This document shows positions 54,811 to 62,563 of a DNA stretch of 64,000 nucleotides, in pieces. The stretch covers positions 186,001 to 250,000 of the forward strand of contig NZ_PYUD01000002.1 in NCBI RefSeq assembly GCF_003028575.1. Reading direction: 5' to 3'. Source of the DNA: Halomonas urumqiensis (lineage in GTDB: Bacteria > Pseudomonadota > Gammaproteobacteria > Pseudomonadales > Halomonadaceae). The notes under the pieces are model-generated. The model ran no database searches and had not been told where the DNA came from. It saw only the letters and a program-made list of their open reading frames with translations. How positions within the stretch are numbered: the stretch's first letter is position 1; each line of letters begins with the position of its first letter. The translations under genes were made by a program, and so were the position numbers.

Positions 54811-54904
54811 CCCGTCTGCCCAAGGGACGCATGATCGCCTGTGCAGCTTTGGAGGGGGCACTTCATCTGCTCGCTGGCCAGTGACAAATTACGCCGCTGA
54901 CAGT

Positions 54905-55225
54905 CTACCCCCATGGATATCCACTAAACAGAAACATAACGCCATAACAGGTAATAGCGAAGGTGAGTGCAATTCCCCTGGCTGCAGGCCCATCATCCAA
55001 GTCCGCACCGCCAGGACCAATTATCATAGGCTTATCGTATAAAAACGCCACAATTAACTGCCAGAACAATCCATGCCCAATAAGAGCACCAAAGAATAGC
55101 TCCCACTCCCCCCAAAACCTAACGACTGCATTTACCAACGCCAATATGGCCAATAAGAAAGATAGATACAACCGATAGCGACTACGCCACCGAATCCACG
55201 CTGATTGAGCTTTTAGTTTACTCAT
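54905..55225 (-). CDS. Immunity-like membrane protein, delta family (cassette H, toxin lost)
   Basis: A 106-residue protein with three hydrophobic segments (YLSFLLAILALVNAVV; LFFGALIGHGLFWQLIVAFL; LTFAITCYGVMFLF). It is a homologue of the cassette F protein at 57336: both have AVRFWGEWE/AALRFWGEWG in the middle and end in GYPWG. Its start overlaps, by 8 bases, the stop of a short toxin tail, as expected for a toxin/immunity junction. The toxin body is missing, so this is a toxin-less immunity gene. Function is inferred from the array. Confidence 0.6.
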   Translation of the reverse strand: MSKLKAQSAWIRWRSRYRLYLSFLLAILALVNAVVRFWGEWELFFGALIGHGLFWQLIVAFLYDKPMIIGPGGADLDDGPAARGIALTFAITCYGVMFLFSGYPWG

Positions 55226-55280
55226 CGCCCAGCCCCAGCATACTTTTCCCGTTATTCATTAATTCATCCCAAGCTTCCGC
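55218..55280 (-). pseudogene. Remnant of the cassette H toxin C-terminus
   Basis: About 20 in-frame codons (AEAWDELMNNGKSMLGLGDE) end at TAA 55218, overlapping the immunity start. In-frame stops (TGA, TAG) immediately precede them. It is interpreted as the last residues of a deleted toxin. Confidence 0.45.
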
Positions 55281-55380
55281 CTATCAGCGCGGTGTGGGCC
55301 GGCCTAGCGTTCTGCTTGCCTGCCCGGCCGCTGATGGCCGACTCGGTGGTGAAAGTATTGGCGCTTGGAGCCTGTTCGAG

Positions 55381-55531
55381 CCTGATATCGTGTTCCCGCT
55401 GTGCAGCCACGCTACCCAGGCAAGGCAACCCTCTGCCTTCCCTGGGATTAATGCGGCAACGACCGTGTTGCTGAATATGTTGATGGTCTTATGCCTTGAC
55501 GTGGTTCGGCAGTAGATTCTGCGTGCAAGAC
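55381..55531. repeat. Spacer repeat copy 1 (downstream of cassette G)
   Basis: A 150-bp segment highly similar to 59618-59770 and 62129-62281. Each follows a beta-type immunity gene directly and leads into old exoprotein coding sequence (GSVAAQREHDIRLQAQ-like frame). It contains no intact gene here, and 55281-55380 between it and the toxin remnant shows none either. Confidence 0.75.
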
Positions 55532-55819
55532 CTATTCGTCATCGTAATACTCTGGATATTTCCTATAGCGCCACATGTTGATAACCCCAAGAACAGTGCC
55601 TACGATATACATGCCCACAAACCCCATGGCCAATACACGATGCCAGCGCTGTTGAGGTGGGCCATAGCCTCTCAACTCACCACCGAACAATGCATAAGCC
55701 CATTCTCCAATAGCCACGCTATTCCAAAAGAAAAGAACTCCGGCCACAATAACCAATGAAAACTTAGCCTGTCGCTTGGCAAATGATGACCACTTGAAAT
55801 ACTCCTTAGCGCTCTCCAT
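55532..55819 (-). CDS. Immunity-like membrane protein, beta family (cassette G)
   Basis: A 95-residue protein with two helices (FSLVIVAGVLFFWNSVAIGE; LAMGFVGMYIVGTVLGVINM) and a polar tail YRKYPEYYDDE. It starts one base into the stop of the toxin fragment (TAATG). The paralogue at 59771 is nearly identical in the second half but differs in the first helix. The copy at 62282 is broken. A small polytopic protein directly after a CdiA-CT-like fragment is the usual position of a CdiI immunity protein. Confidence 0.65.
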   Translation of the reverse strand: MESAKEYFKWSSFAKRQAKFSLVIVAGVLFFWNSVAIGEWAYALFGGELRGYGPPQQRWHRVLAMGFVGMYIVGTVLGVINMWRYRKYPEYYDDE

Positions 55820-57345
55820 TACCGCCCCTCCTTGTCATTGATATCTGGCAAGGAAATAAATGACGGTAAATTGCTGATGGCTGTTTCAGTTGCCTTCGAG
55901 ACAGTCTCTTTATTAGGCACGGAGACTCCGAAAGCCGCAGGCATCTGCAGATAGGGTGAGGCTAACCAACCGGAGTCTCGCTTTATAAACTCACCTAGCC
56001 CTGTACCCACCCCAGCAGCCCCCGCACCAAGAAGAACTGACGAGGGTACCGACTTATCCTCATCATAAAGCCAATTGGTGGCGGATGTATGTGTACCCAC
56101 TAAAGCACCACCCACGGCGGCGTTGCGCCAGGGGCTACGTCCAGCCAGCGGACCGTAAACCAGCGCCGTGCTGCCCGCCGTCAGCGTTTGGCCAGGCCGA
56201 TACTCGCCGCCTTGCACCATCTGGCCTGCCGCATCGAAGCCCGCCCCGGTGGCAAACAACCCGGCCGCGCCGCGAGCGGTTAGCGTGGCAGCCGTATAGG
56301 GCACGGTAAACGGCAGGGCCGCCATACTAGCCATACCACGGGTTAACTTGTCCTGATCCTCTTCCATCTGCGCTAATGTCCTGGTGTCGACATCATTCAG
56401 GTTATAGGGGAGGCCTGCCGCTAGGGCCACGCCATAGGGGTAGCGTATTCCTTGCTCACGCGGTGGGTAGGCAGATGAGGGTGAAGGCTCCCATGCCCGA
56501 TAAGGCGAGCTTTCCCCTCCCGTCTGCTCGATGATGTAGCCGATCAGCTCAGGCGGCGTGTTCTTCGGTATTTGCTGGATCAGATAGCGCGTTTTGCCGT
56601 CCTCTCCGGGCGTTGCAACCCACTCACTGCCATAGTCGAAGTAAGTGTCGTCGACACCGGCCACATCCTGCAGATCGACGATGAGGTTGGATCCCGGGCT
56701 TTCTGCCAACTCGTCGTTGTACATGGCTCTGAGGGCGTCGGAGATCTGCTCAGGCGTATACTCACTGCCTTCGGCCAACTGCTCCGCCAGTGCCTGCTCG
56801 AAGCTGTGTAGCTGGCGGTTATTGGCATCGAGATTGAAGGCCATGGCCCCGCCGGGGGTGTTGCCCACTGCTGCACCGACCAAGGTGGCCGTTAGCGACT
56901 CAAGGCCTTGCCGCACCCCGTCCGGTAGATCCATGTCATCCGTGAGACGTTCCACTTTGGACATAAGCACTGAACTGGTCAGCGCGCCGCTGGCACCGTC
57001 TACACCGCCACCGGCCAGGCCGAGCAGCGTGTGGCCCGAGGTGCGATAGGCGCCGCCTTCCGCCCAGCGTGATGCTTCTGCTTCCAGTTCGGCGCGAATG
57101 TCTGGGTCACTGGCGTTTTGCGCCTCAAGCCATAACTGGGCTTCCTGTTGGCTGGCGTAATCGCCCCAGGCTTGACTGGCCTTTGACCCAAACTCCTGGG
57201 TAATCGCTGTTTGGGCCTGCACGTCTTGCTTGACGCTTTCCGCATCGAAGATCGGTTCAATGCCGGTGTCTGCGTCGCCGGTGCTTAGTGTGCATCGTAG
57301 CTGGCGAGGTCGGTGCAAATCGCGTCGTTGGCAACCTAACCCCAT
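55819..57345 (-). CDS. CdiA/FHA-like pre-toxin and toxin C-terminus, beta type (cassette G)
   Basis: About 480 recognisable residues and the longest fragment of the array. The frame is entered by a frameshift after the preceding immunity gene (the first ~30 residues are not homologous). Then comes exoprotein sequence (IFDAESVKQDVQAQTAITQE), a Gly/Ala-rich pre-toxin region (SLTATLVGAAVGNTPGGAMA) with DANNRQLHSFEQALAEQL, and the beta toxin body (GMASMAALPFTVPYTAATLT; LVYGPLAGRSPWRNAAVGGA). The end is the variable segment plus conserved NLPSFISLPD. No signal peptide or start is present, so it is probably silent until recombined into a full-length gene. Confidence 0.6.
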   Translation of the reverse strand: MGLGCQRRDLHRPRQLRCTLSTGDADTGIEPIFDAESVKQDVQAQTAITQEFGSKASQAWGDYASQQEAQLWLEAQNASDPDIRAELEAEASRWAEGGAYRTSGHTLLGLAGGGVDGASGALTSSVLMSKVERLTDDMDLPDGVRQGLESLTATLVGAAVGNTPGGAMAFNLDANNRQLHSFEQALAEQLAEGSEYTPEQISDALRAMYNDELAESPGSNLIVDLQDVAGVDDTYFDYGSEWVATPGEDGKTRYLIQQIPKNTPPELIGYIIEQTGGESSPYRAWEPSPSSAYPPREQGIRYPYGVALAAGLPYNLNDVDTRTLAQMEEDQDKLTRGMASMAALPFTVPYTAATLTARGAAGLFATGAGFDAAGQMVQGGEYRPGQTLTAGSTALVYGPLAGRSPWRNAAVGGALVGTHTSATNWLYDEDKSVPSSVLLGAGAAGVGTGLGEFIKRDSGWLASPYLQMPAAFGVSVPNKETVSKATETAISNLPSFISLPDINDKEGR

Positions 57346-57647
57346 GGGTATCCATTGAACAGGAATAACGTAAAATAACCAGTCAGCGCCAAAACAAACG
57401 CTATCAGTCTTGGCACACTCCCATCCTCCACTCTCACCCCACCGCCACCAAACGAAATATATTTATCGTAAAAATAAGATTGTGCCGCCTGCCCAAAAAA
57501 AAGCTGCCCAACCAATACACCAACAAAATACCCCCACTCTCCCCAAAAACGTAAAGCAGCATTAAAAAAAGAAAGGAAGACCATAAGACAAAGTATATAG
57601 ACGCGATATTTTTTTATCACCTCTAACCATGTGCCCTTTGAACTCAT
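57336..57647 (-). CDS. Immunity-like membrane protein, delta family (cassette F)
   Basis: A 103-residue protein with about three helices (YILCLMVFLSFFNAALRFW; YFVGVLVGQLFFGQA; LIAFVLALTGYFTLFLF) ending GYPWG. GGGGGAGG precedes ATG 57647. The gene is markedly AT-richer than the flanking toxin DNA. It is homologous to the cassette H protein. It follows the broken cassette F toxin by 30 bp. Confidence 0.65.
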   Translation of the reverse strand: MSSKGTWLEVIKKYRVYILCLMVFLSFFNAALRFWGEWGYFVGVLVGQLFFGQAAQSYFYDKYISFGGGGVRVEDGSVPRLIAFVLALTGYFTLFLFNGYPWG

Positions 57648-57677
57648 AAGCCCTCCCCCAGTTTAAAGGAAATTATA

Positions 57678-58748
57678 TCAATCGATAATGTTAGTTGCAT
57701 TGTCCGACACCTCACCCCATACTCCCGCCAAATCCAACGCCGCAGTAATTCTTGCAGCCAATGGGGCAGGTACACCTCGAGCTATTGCGTATCTTTCGAA
57801 CCCTGCACTCGCCACCTCCTTCGTTGCTGATGTAACAAATTCGTCTTTTAAGTAGCCAGATAACAAACCTGCCACACTCCCCGAGATAGCAAGCCCTTGC
57901 CCTAAAGCACCAGCCGGCGTCATTACCACCCCAGCTGTCATTGCCTTGCCGACGTCATCCAGCGCCTTGGCATCCAGCGCCCTTGACCATGCCTGCGCGC
58001 CAGGATCGCTGTAATCAACGTTGGCACCCTGAGCGCTACACTCTGCGTCTCCACATGAAAAATGCGGTACGTGGTAAATTTTCCCATCCACCACATAACT
58101 GACCGTGTAGCGCCCCTCTTCATCAAGCGGCCGCCCTGTGAGCCGGTCTCGCGGCTGGCCCGGCGCGGCTCCTTCTGGCGGTAGCTGATAGAGAGCCGCC
58201 CGATACGGCGAGCCTTCCCCGCCGGTCTGTTCGATGATGTAGCTGATCAGCTCCGGTGACGTATTTTCCGGTAATTGCTGGACCAGATAGCGCGTCGTGC
58301 CGTCCTCGCCGGGCGTCGCGATCCAGTCGCCGCCATAATCGAAGTAGGTATCGGCAACGGCCTCTACGTCATGTAGATCGACGATAAGGTTGGATCCGGG
58401 GCTTTCTGCCAACTCGTCGTTGTACATGGCTCTGAGGGCGTCGGCGATCTGTTCAGGCGTGTACTCACTGCCTTCGGCCAACTGCTCCGCCAGTGCCTAC
58501 TCGAAGCTGTGTAGCTGTCGGTTATGGGCATCGAGATTGAAGGCCATCGCGCCGCCGGAAGTGTTGCCCACTGCTGCTCCGGCCAGGGTAGCCGTTAGCG
58601 ACTCAAGGCCTTGCCGCACCCCGTCCGGTAGATCCATGTCATCCGTTAGACGCGCCACTTGCACCATAAGCACTGAACTGGTCAGCGCTCCATTGGCGTG
58701 GCTACACTTGTAAACAACACCGCTTTCCCCTCCATCATGTGGTTGCAC
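57678..58748 (-). pseudogene. Toxin C-terminus with internal amber stop, delta type (cassette F)
   Basis: One continuous frame apart from a TAG at 58497-58499. Upstream it reads GALTSSVLM to RQLHSFE, and downstream ALAEQLAEGSEYTPEQ. The cassette G homologue has Gln (FEQALAEQ) at this point, so a CAG-to-TAG change is likely. The 5' part of the frame begins abruptly at a junction just after the cassette E immunity gene. The C-terminal 150 residues are unrelated to the beta type: an insert with two Cys (HFSCGDAECSAQG), then a hydrophobic helix-rich domain (AGALGQGLAISGSVAGLLSG) ending NATNIID. Confidence 0.65.
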
Positions 58749-58751
58749 AGG

Positions 58752-58949
58752 CTATTTTTTCTTCCTGATCGCACTATAAATAGAAATAGCTCCAAACATT
58801 ATTATTGCTACTCCTATCCATTCATGGTACTTCCCAAAGTCAACAACTCCATAGCTTATAGATTCTTGCACTGGCGATTGAAAAACTGTGCTTCCAAGCC
58901 AAACGCCAGATACCCCGAGAATTAAAAATAACACATCATTCGACTTCAT
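58752..58949 (-). CDS. Immunity-like membrane protein, gamma family (cassette E)
   Basis: A 65-residue protein with two helices (VLFLILGVSGVWLGSTVF; EWIGVAIIMFGAISIYSAI) and a basic end RKKK. ATG 58949 overlaps the end of the toxin gene by 14 bases; ATG 58970 is an alternative. AT-rich. No homologue elsewhere in the window. Confidence 0.55.
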   Translation of the reverse strand: MKSNDVLFLILGVSGVWLGSTVFQSPVQESISYGVVDFGKYHEWIGVAIIMFGAISIYSAIRKKK

Positions 58950-59454
58950 AGCCTTCACGCTCTTCATCATCTGGACTGAACACTCCCTTCATCCCGAAAC
59001 TAGCAGCTTGGGCTGCAGCACTCATTCCACTCGTTGGCGGCCCTGGCACAAATAAACCATCAATGAAATCAATAACCCCCTGCTGCACAGCTGGATTAGC
59101 CACTCCTACCGCTGCTCCCGGCGAAACCATCGCTACTCTACTTAAACCGATAAGACTGAGGTGATTGACAAGCGCGGGAGCCTGGCCGCCAGGTGCGAGT
59201 ATCAAGGGTGCCCCAAACGTTGCTGAGCCCGCTGGCAAACTGACGCCATTACGGAGTCCTCCCTGGACTTTCAACGCGCTCGCGCGATTTCGATCCTGCG
59301 CAAACGCGGCCATCGTTGATGGAAATAAAGAGCTGATCACGTCAGGCCCAATGCCATTTTGTCTCAGGATTTTCTGCGCCTGCTCGGCACGCGCAATAGT
59401 GGCTGGATCAAGCGTCCACTGCACACCCTGCAAGGCCGCAACGTAGTCGTCCAA
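58936..59454 (-). CDS. Toxin C-terminus, gamma type (cassette E)
   Basis: A 172-residue fragment. Its N-terminal part (VAALQGVQWTLDPATIARAE) matches the cassette C pre-toxin (VATLESVDWSKNPETIARAE). Downstream it is distinct (SSLFPSTMAAFAQDRNRASA; APGGQAPALVNHLSLIGLSR) and ends EEREGYEVE. A TAG directly upstream replaces the Gln of the RQL motif. Before it lies a frameshifted, internally deleted pre-toxin piece (59455-59640). It is a truncated, probably silent cassette. Confidence 0.5.
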   Translation of the reverse strand: MDDYVAALQGVQWTLDPATIARAEQAQKILRQNGIGPDVISSLFPSTMAAFAQDRNRASALKVQGGLRNGVSLPAGSATFGAPLILAPGGQAPALVNHLSLIGLSRVAMVSPGAAVGVANPAVQQGVIDFIDGLFVPGPPTSGMSAAAQAASFGMKGVFSPDDEEREGYEVE

Positions 59455-59640
59455 CTACCGAGCGATTGAGGGTGCCCAAGGCAGCCCCCCCTGAGGCCTG
59501 CCGTGCCACCCGTCAGCGCGCCGATGGCGGTGTGGCGGCCAGGCGCTGGGTGCCGTTATCACCCCAGTCGCGTTGGAGCTGATCGGCTTGGGGTAGTGAA
59601 GGTATTTGTGCTTGGAGCCTGATGTGGGGCACCTGCTGTG
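59455..59640 (-). pseudogene. Frameshifted, internally deleted pre-toxin piece (cassette E)
   Basis: The minus strand reads HIRLQAQIPSLPQADQLQRD then WGDNGTQRLAA, matching cassette C. It then loses frame by one missing base (GCCGCCACACC against GCCGCTCACACC). A short GTAG...AALGT piece follows and sequence jumps directly to the cassette E toxin, skipping roughly 160 residues present in cassette C. Confidence 0.6.
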
Positions 59641-59770
59641 CAGCCACGCTACCGCCAGGCAAGACAACCCTCTGCCTTCCCTGGGATCAATGCGGCAACG
59701 TCCATGTTGCTGCGTATGTTGATGGTCTTATGCCTTGACGTGGTTCGGCAGCAGATTCTGCGTGCAAGAC
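59618..59770. repeat. Spacer repeat copy 2 (downstream of cassette D)
   Basis: The second copy of the 150-bp segment also found at 55381-55531 and 62129-62281, with scattered substitutions. It abuts the stop of the cassette D immunity gene. Confidence 0.75.
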
Positions 59771-60058
59771 CTATTCGTCATCGTAATACTCTGGATATTT
59801 CCTATAGCGCCACATGTTGATAACCCCAAGAACAGTGCCTACGATATACATGCCTACAAACCCCATGGCCAAAACACGATGCCAGCGCTGTTGAGGTGGG
59901 CCATAGCCTCTTAACTCACCACCGAACAACGCATAAGCCCACTCTCCGATAGCCACGCTGTTCCAAAAAATCAGAAAACACACCAAACAACTTGAAAACA
60001 GACCAGCCTGTCGCTTGGCAAATGATGACCATTTGTGAAAATCTTTATTACTCTCCAT
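59771..60058 (-). CDS. Immunity-like membrane protein, beta family (cassette D)
   Basis: A 95-residue protein. Its second half is the same as the cassette G copy (LRGYGPPQQRWHRVLAMGF to YPEYYDDE), but the first helix differs (SSCLVCFLIFWNSVAIGE). The difference fits specificity for a different toxin variant. Its start overlaps the toxin stop by one base (TAATG). Confidence 0.65.
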   Translation of the reverse strand: MESNKDFHKWSSFAKRQAGLFSSCLVCFLIFWNSVAIGEWAYALFGGELRGYGPPQQRWHRVLAMGFVGMYIVGTVLGVINMWRYRKYPEYYDDE

Positions 60059-60837
60059 TACCGCCTCTCCTTGTCATTAGCATCCGGCAAAGAAATAAAT
60101 GACGGTAAATTGCTGATGGTCGTTTCAGTTGCCTTCGAGACAACATCTTTATCAGGCAAAGAGATACCAAAGGCAGCAGACATCTTCAGATAGGGTGAAG
60201 TTAACCTACCAGCCTCTCTCTTTATAAGATCTCCTGCATAAGCACCGCCCCATCCCGCAGCCGCACCCAAGGCTGCACTTTGCGGCACAGACCTATCTTC
60301 ATCATAAAGCCAATTGGTGGCGGAGGTATGTGTACCCACTAAAGCACCACCCACGGCAGCGTTGCGCCAGGGACTACGTCCAGCCAACGGACCGTAAACC
60401 AGCGCCGTACTGCCCGCCGCCAGTGTTTGGCCGATTCGGTACTCGCCGCCCTGCACCATCTGGCCTGCCGCATCGAAACCCGCCCCGGTGGCAAACAACC
60501 CGGCCGCGCCGCGAGCGGTTAGCGTGGCAGCCGTATAGGGCACGGTAAACGGCAGGGCAGCCATACTGGCCATGCCACGGGTTAACTTGTCCTGATCCTC
60601 TTCCATCTGCGCTAATGTCCTGGTGTCCGCATCATTCAGGTTACTACTGTTGTGGCTGCTGCGGTGGGAGGCGGTATCGGCACAGGCCAGCGGGTTGATG
60701 CCCTGGGGGGTGTAGGGATGTAGCCTTACCACAGACATCCAGCCCAGCCACCTGATCATGAAAACCAAATTTCTTGAACGCATATCTTGATGGCGGGCAC
60801 CAACAGCACTAGTTCCATAAAATGGTAGCAAAACCAC
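60058..60837 (-). CDS. Toxin C-terminal fragment, beta type (cassette D)
   Basis: A 259-codon frame. The first ~28 residues overlap the upstream immunity gene in another frame and are not meaningful. From about residue 40 it carries CADTASHRSSHNSSNLNDAD, then the conserved beta body (GMASMAALPFTVPYTAATLT; LAGRSPWRNAAVGGALVGT), a variable segment (SAALGAAAGWGGAYAGDLIK) and the NLPSFISLPD end. It has no start signal of its own and is probably a silent cassette. Confidence 0.55.
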   Translation of the reverse strand: MVLLPFYGTSAVGARHQDMRSRNLVFMIRWLGWMSVVRLHPYTPQGINPLACADTASHRSSHNSSNLNDADTRTLAQMEEDQDKLTRGMASMAALPFTVPYTAATLTARGAAGLFATGAGFDAAGQMVQGGEYRIGQTLAAGSTALVYGPLAGRSPWRNAAVGGALVGTHTSATNWLYDEDRSVPQSAALGAAAGWGGAYAGDLIKREAGRLTSPYLKMSAAFGISLPDKDVVSKATETTISNLPSFISLPDANDKERR

Positions 60838-61112
60838 CAGAACATATTCGTGCCTAAAGAATACATCACACCGTTATTTCCCCACATACCCATTTCAACT
60901 TCTTTTCGATTAAATAACGTCCTTTTTGCACCCAACAGCATCCATGAGCAAAGAATAGACAACCCTAAAAGCATCTCTACATACCGGTGCCCCGGCAATT
61001 CATTCCATGCCATCCAAAACGTCATGACACAAGCCGCCACTTGCAGTACCAACGTTACTACTGTCACCCGGTAAATCACCTTGCAAAATATCTGAAACTG
61101 CTTTTCTGTCAT
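60756..61112 (-). CDS. Immunity-like membrane protein, alpha family (cassette C)
   Basis: A 118-residue protein with three to four helices (VTVVTLVLQVAACVMTFWMA; LLGLSILCSWMLLG; FWWFCYHFMELVLLVPAIKI). ATG 61112 matches the start of the paralogue at 63276 (both MTEKQFQI); an in-frame ATG at 61124 adds four residues. It follows the cassette C toxin. Confidence 0.62.
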   Translation of the reverse strand: MTEKQFQIFCKVIYRVTVVTLVLQVAACVMTFWMAWNELPGHRYVEMLLGLSILCSWMLLGAKRTLFNRKEVEMGMWGNNGVMYSLGTNMFWWFCYHFMELVLLVPAIKICVQEIWFS

Positions 61113-61159
61113 TGCGCAGCCCACTCCTGCTGTAATTAACGCGTTCTACCATGGCGGTA

Positions 61160-62173
61160 TCACTCGTTGTCTGTATCAGTTGTGGACTGCTTTTCGTCAT
61201 ATATCCACTGAATGACTTTCTCGATTCCAGTCCCATAGATGTTCTTCGTCCATTCAAGAAATTCTCTGGAATAAACGCCCGTTTTTTGGGCGCTCATCAA
61301 CACTGATGCACCAACTCCATAATTTGCTATTGTTGCTCCAACTTGCACGCCAGCACCTGTTAAATCACCATCACTGATCTTCCCAGTCACATCCGACCCC
61401 GTAATTGCTAATGCCACCCCACGACAGGGTCCAGCTAATGGATGAAGGGCGCACGTATCAACGAAGGTGCGAGCGGTATTCCCGATAAATTCAGCCCGGG
61501 CGATGGTTTCCGGATTCTTCGACCAATCAACACTTTCCAGGGTGGCCACCAGATCATTCAATTGGCGCTCAATAAGGTCATCCGTGAGGTCGCCTCTAAG
61601 CTTTTCACGGGTTCTGGGGTCTTGCAACAGCTCAAATGCCGCCGTCATCTCATCCAATTGTGGGCTGCAATCACTACCTACCACGAGACAGTCATCCAGC
61701 GGGGCGTTTTCTTGCAGGCCATTCAGGAGCTGATGCTCCATCAGTCGGCGTCTTAGCGCCGGATCCAGTTCCGAGTCATCCGCGGTTAACCGTTCCAGCT
61801 CCTGATTGATGGAACGTGTGGTCAGATAATTATTCAGCACCTCATTTACCGCAGCGGCGCCACCTTGTGTGCCGCCGGTGGCTGCACCGGCGACGGTGCT
61901 GGCGAGTGCGGCGAGGCCATCGGCCAGGGTGTCGTCGAGTCCGGCTTCATTGAGGACATCGGCCACAGCGGGGGCGCTAAAGGCGCCCATGGCAGCCCCC
62001 GTGGCGCCTGCCGTGCCGCCCGTCAGTGCGCCGATGGCGGTGTGAGCGGCCAGGCGTTTGGTGCCGTTGTCGCCCCAGTTGCGCTGGAGTTGATCGGCTT
62101 GGGGTGGTGAAGGTATTTGTGCTTGGAGCCTGATGTCGTGTTCCCGCTGTGCAGCCACGCTACCGCCAGGCAA
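61160..62173 (-). CDS. CdiA/FHA-like pre-toxin and toxin C-terminus, alpha type (cassette C)
   Basis: A 337-residue fragment. Exoprotein sequence (REHDIRLQAQIPSPPQADQL) leads to a Gly/Ala-rich pre-toxin domain (TGGTAGATGAAMGAFSAPAV; LASTVAGAATGGTQGGAAAV) with NEVLNNYL, which resembles the VENN-type delimiter region of CdiA proteins. The central part has Cys pairs (DDCLVVGSDCSPQ; DTCALHPLAGPCRG). The alpha toxin tail reads GVYSREFLEWTKNIYGTGIE and ends TDTDNE. Cassette A shares the tail but differs in a ~20-residue stretch after DGDLTGA. No start or signal peptide is present. Confidence 0.6.
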   Translation of the reverse strand: MPGGSVAAQREHDIRLQAQIPSPPQADQLQRNWGDNGTKRLAAHTAIGALTGGTAGATGAAMGAFSAPAVADVLNEAGLDDTLADGLAALASTVAGAATGGTQGGAAAVNEVLNNYLTTRSINQELERLTADDSELDPALRRRLMEHQLLNGLQENAPLDDCLVVGSDCSPQLDEMTAAFELLQDPRTREKLRGDLTDDLIERQLNDLVATLESVDWSKNPETIARAEFIGNTARTFVDTCALHPLAGPCRGVALAITGSDVTGKISDGDLTGAGVQVGATIANYGVGASVLMSAQKTGVYSREFLEWTKNIYGTGIEKVIQWIYDEKQSTTDTDNE

Positions 62174-62281
62174 GGCAACCCCCTGCCTTCCCTGGGATTA
62201 ATGCGGCAACGTCCGTGTTGCTGCATATGTTGATGATATTATTCCTTGAAGTGCCTCTACAGAAAATTCTTAGTGCAACAC
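62129..62281. repeat. Spacer repeat copy 3 (downstream of cassette B)
   Basis: The third copy of the 150-bp spacer, more diverged on the side next to the broken immunity gene. Its left part belongs to the coding frame of cassette C. Confidence 0.7.
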
Positions 62282-62563
62282 CTATTCGTCACGATAATCC
62301 TCTGGGCGCCTCCTGTAATACCACATATTGAATAGCCCAAGAACTGTGCCGTATATATACATACCCACAAATCCCATCGCCAATACACGATACCAACGCT
62401 GTTGTGGCGGGCCATAGCCTCTTAACTCGCCACCGAAAAAAGCATATGCTCACTCACCAATAGCCACGCCATTCCATAAAAAAAATACACCCGAAAAACA
62501 AACAGCAAAAAGCTTGCTATTTCGTTTGAAAAATGACGACCATTTAAAATATTCCCTTTTCAT
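62282..62563 (-). pseudogene. Immunity gene broken by a nonsense mutation, beta family (cassette B)
   Basis: From ATG 62563 (overlapping the toxin stop as TAATG) the frame reads MKREYFKWSSFFKRNSKLFA, continues to NGVAIGE, meets TGA, then resumes AYAFFGGELRGYGPPQQRW to RPEDYRDE and TAG. The two intact paralogues have Trp (GEWAYALFGG) where the TGA stands, so a TGG-to-TGA change explains it. The residual 40-residue product would have only one helix. Confidence 0.75.
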
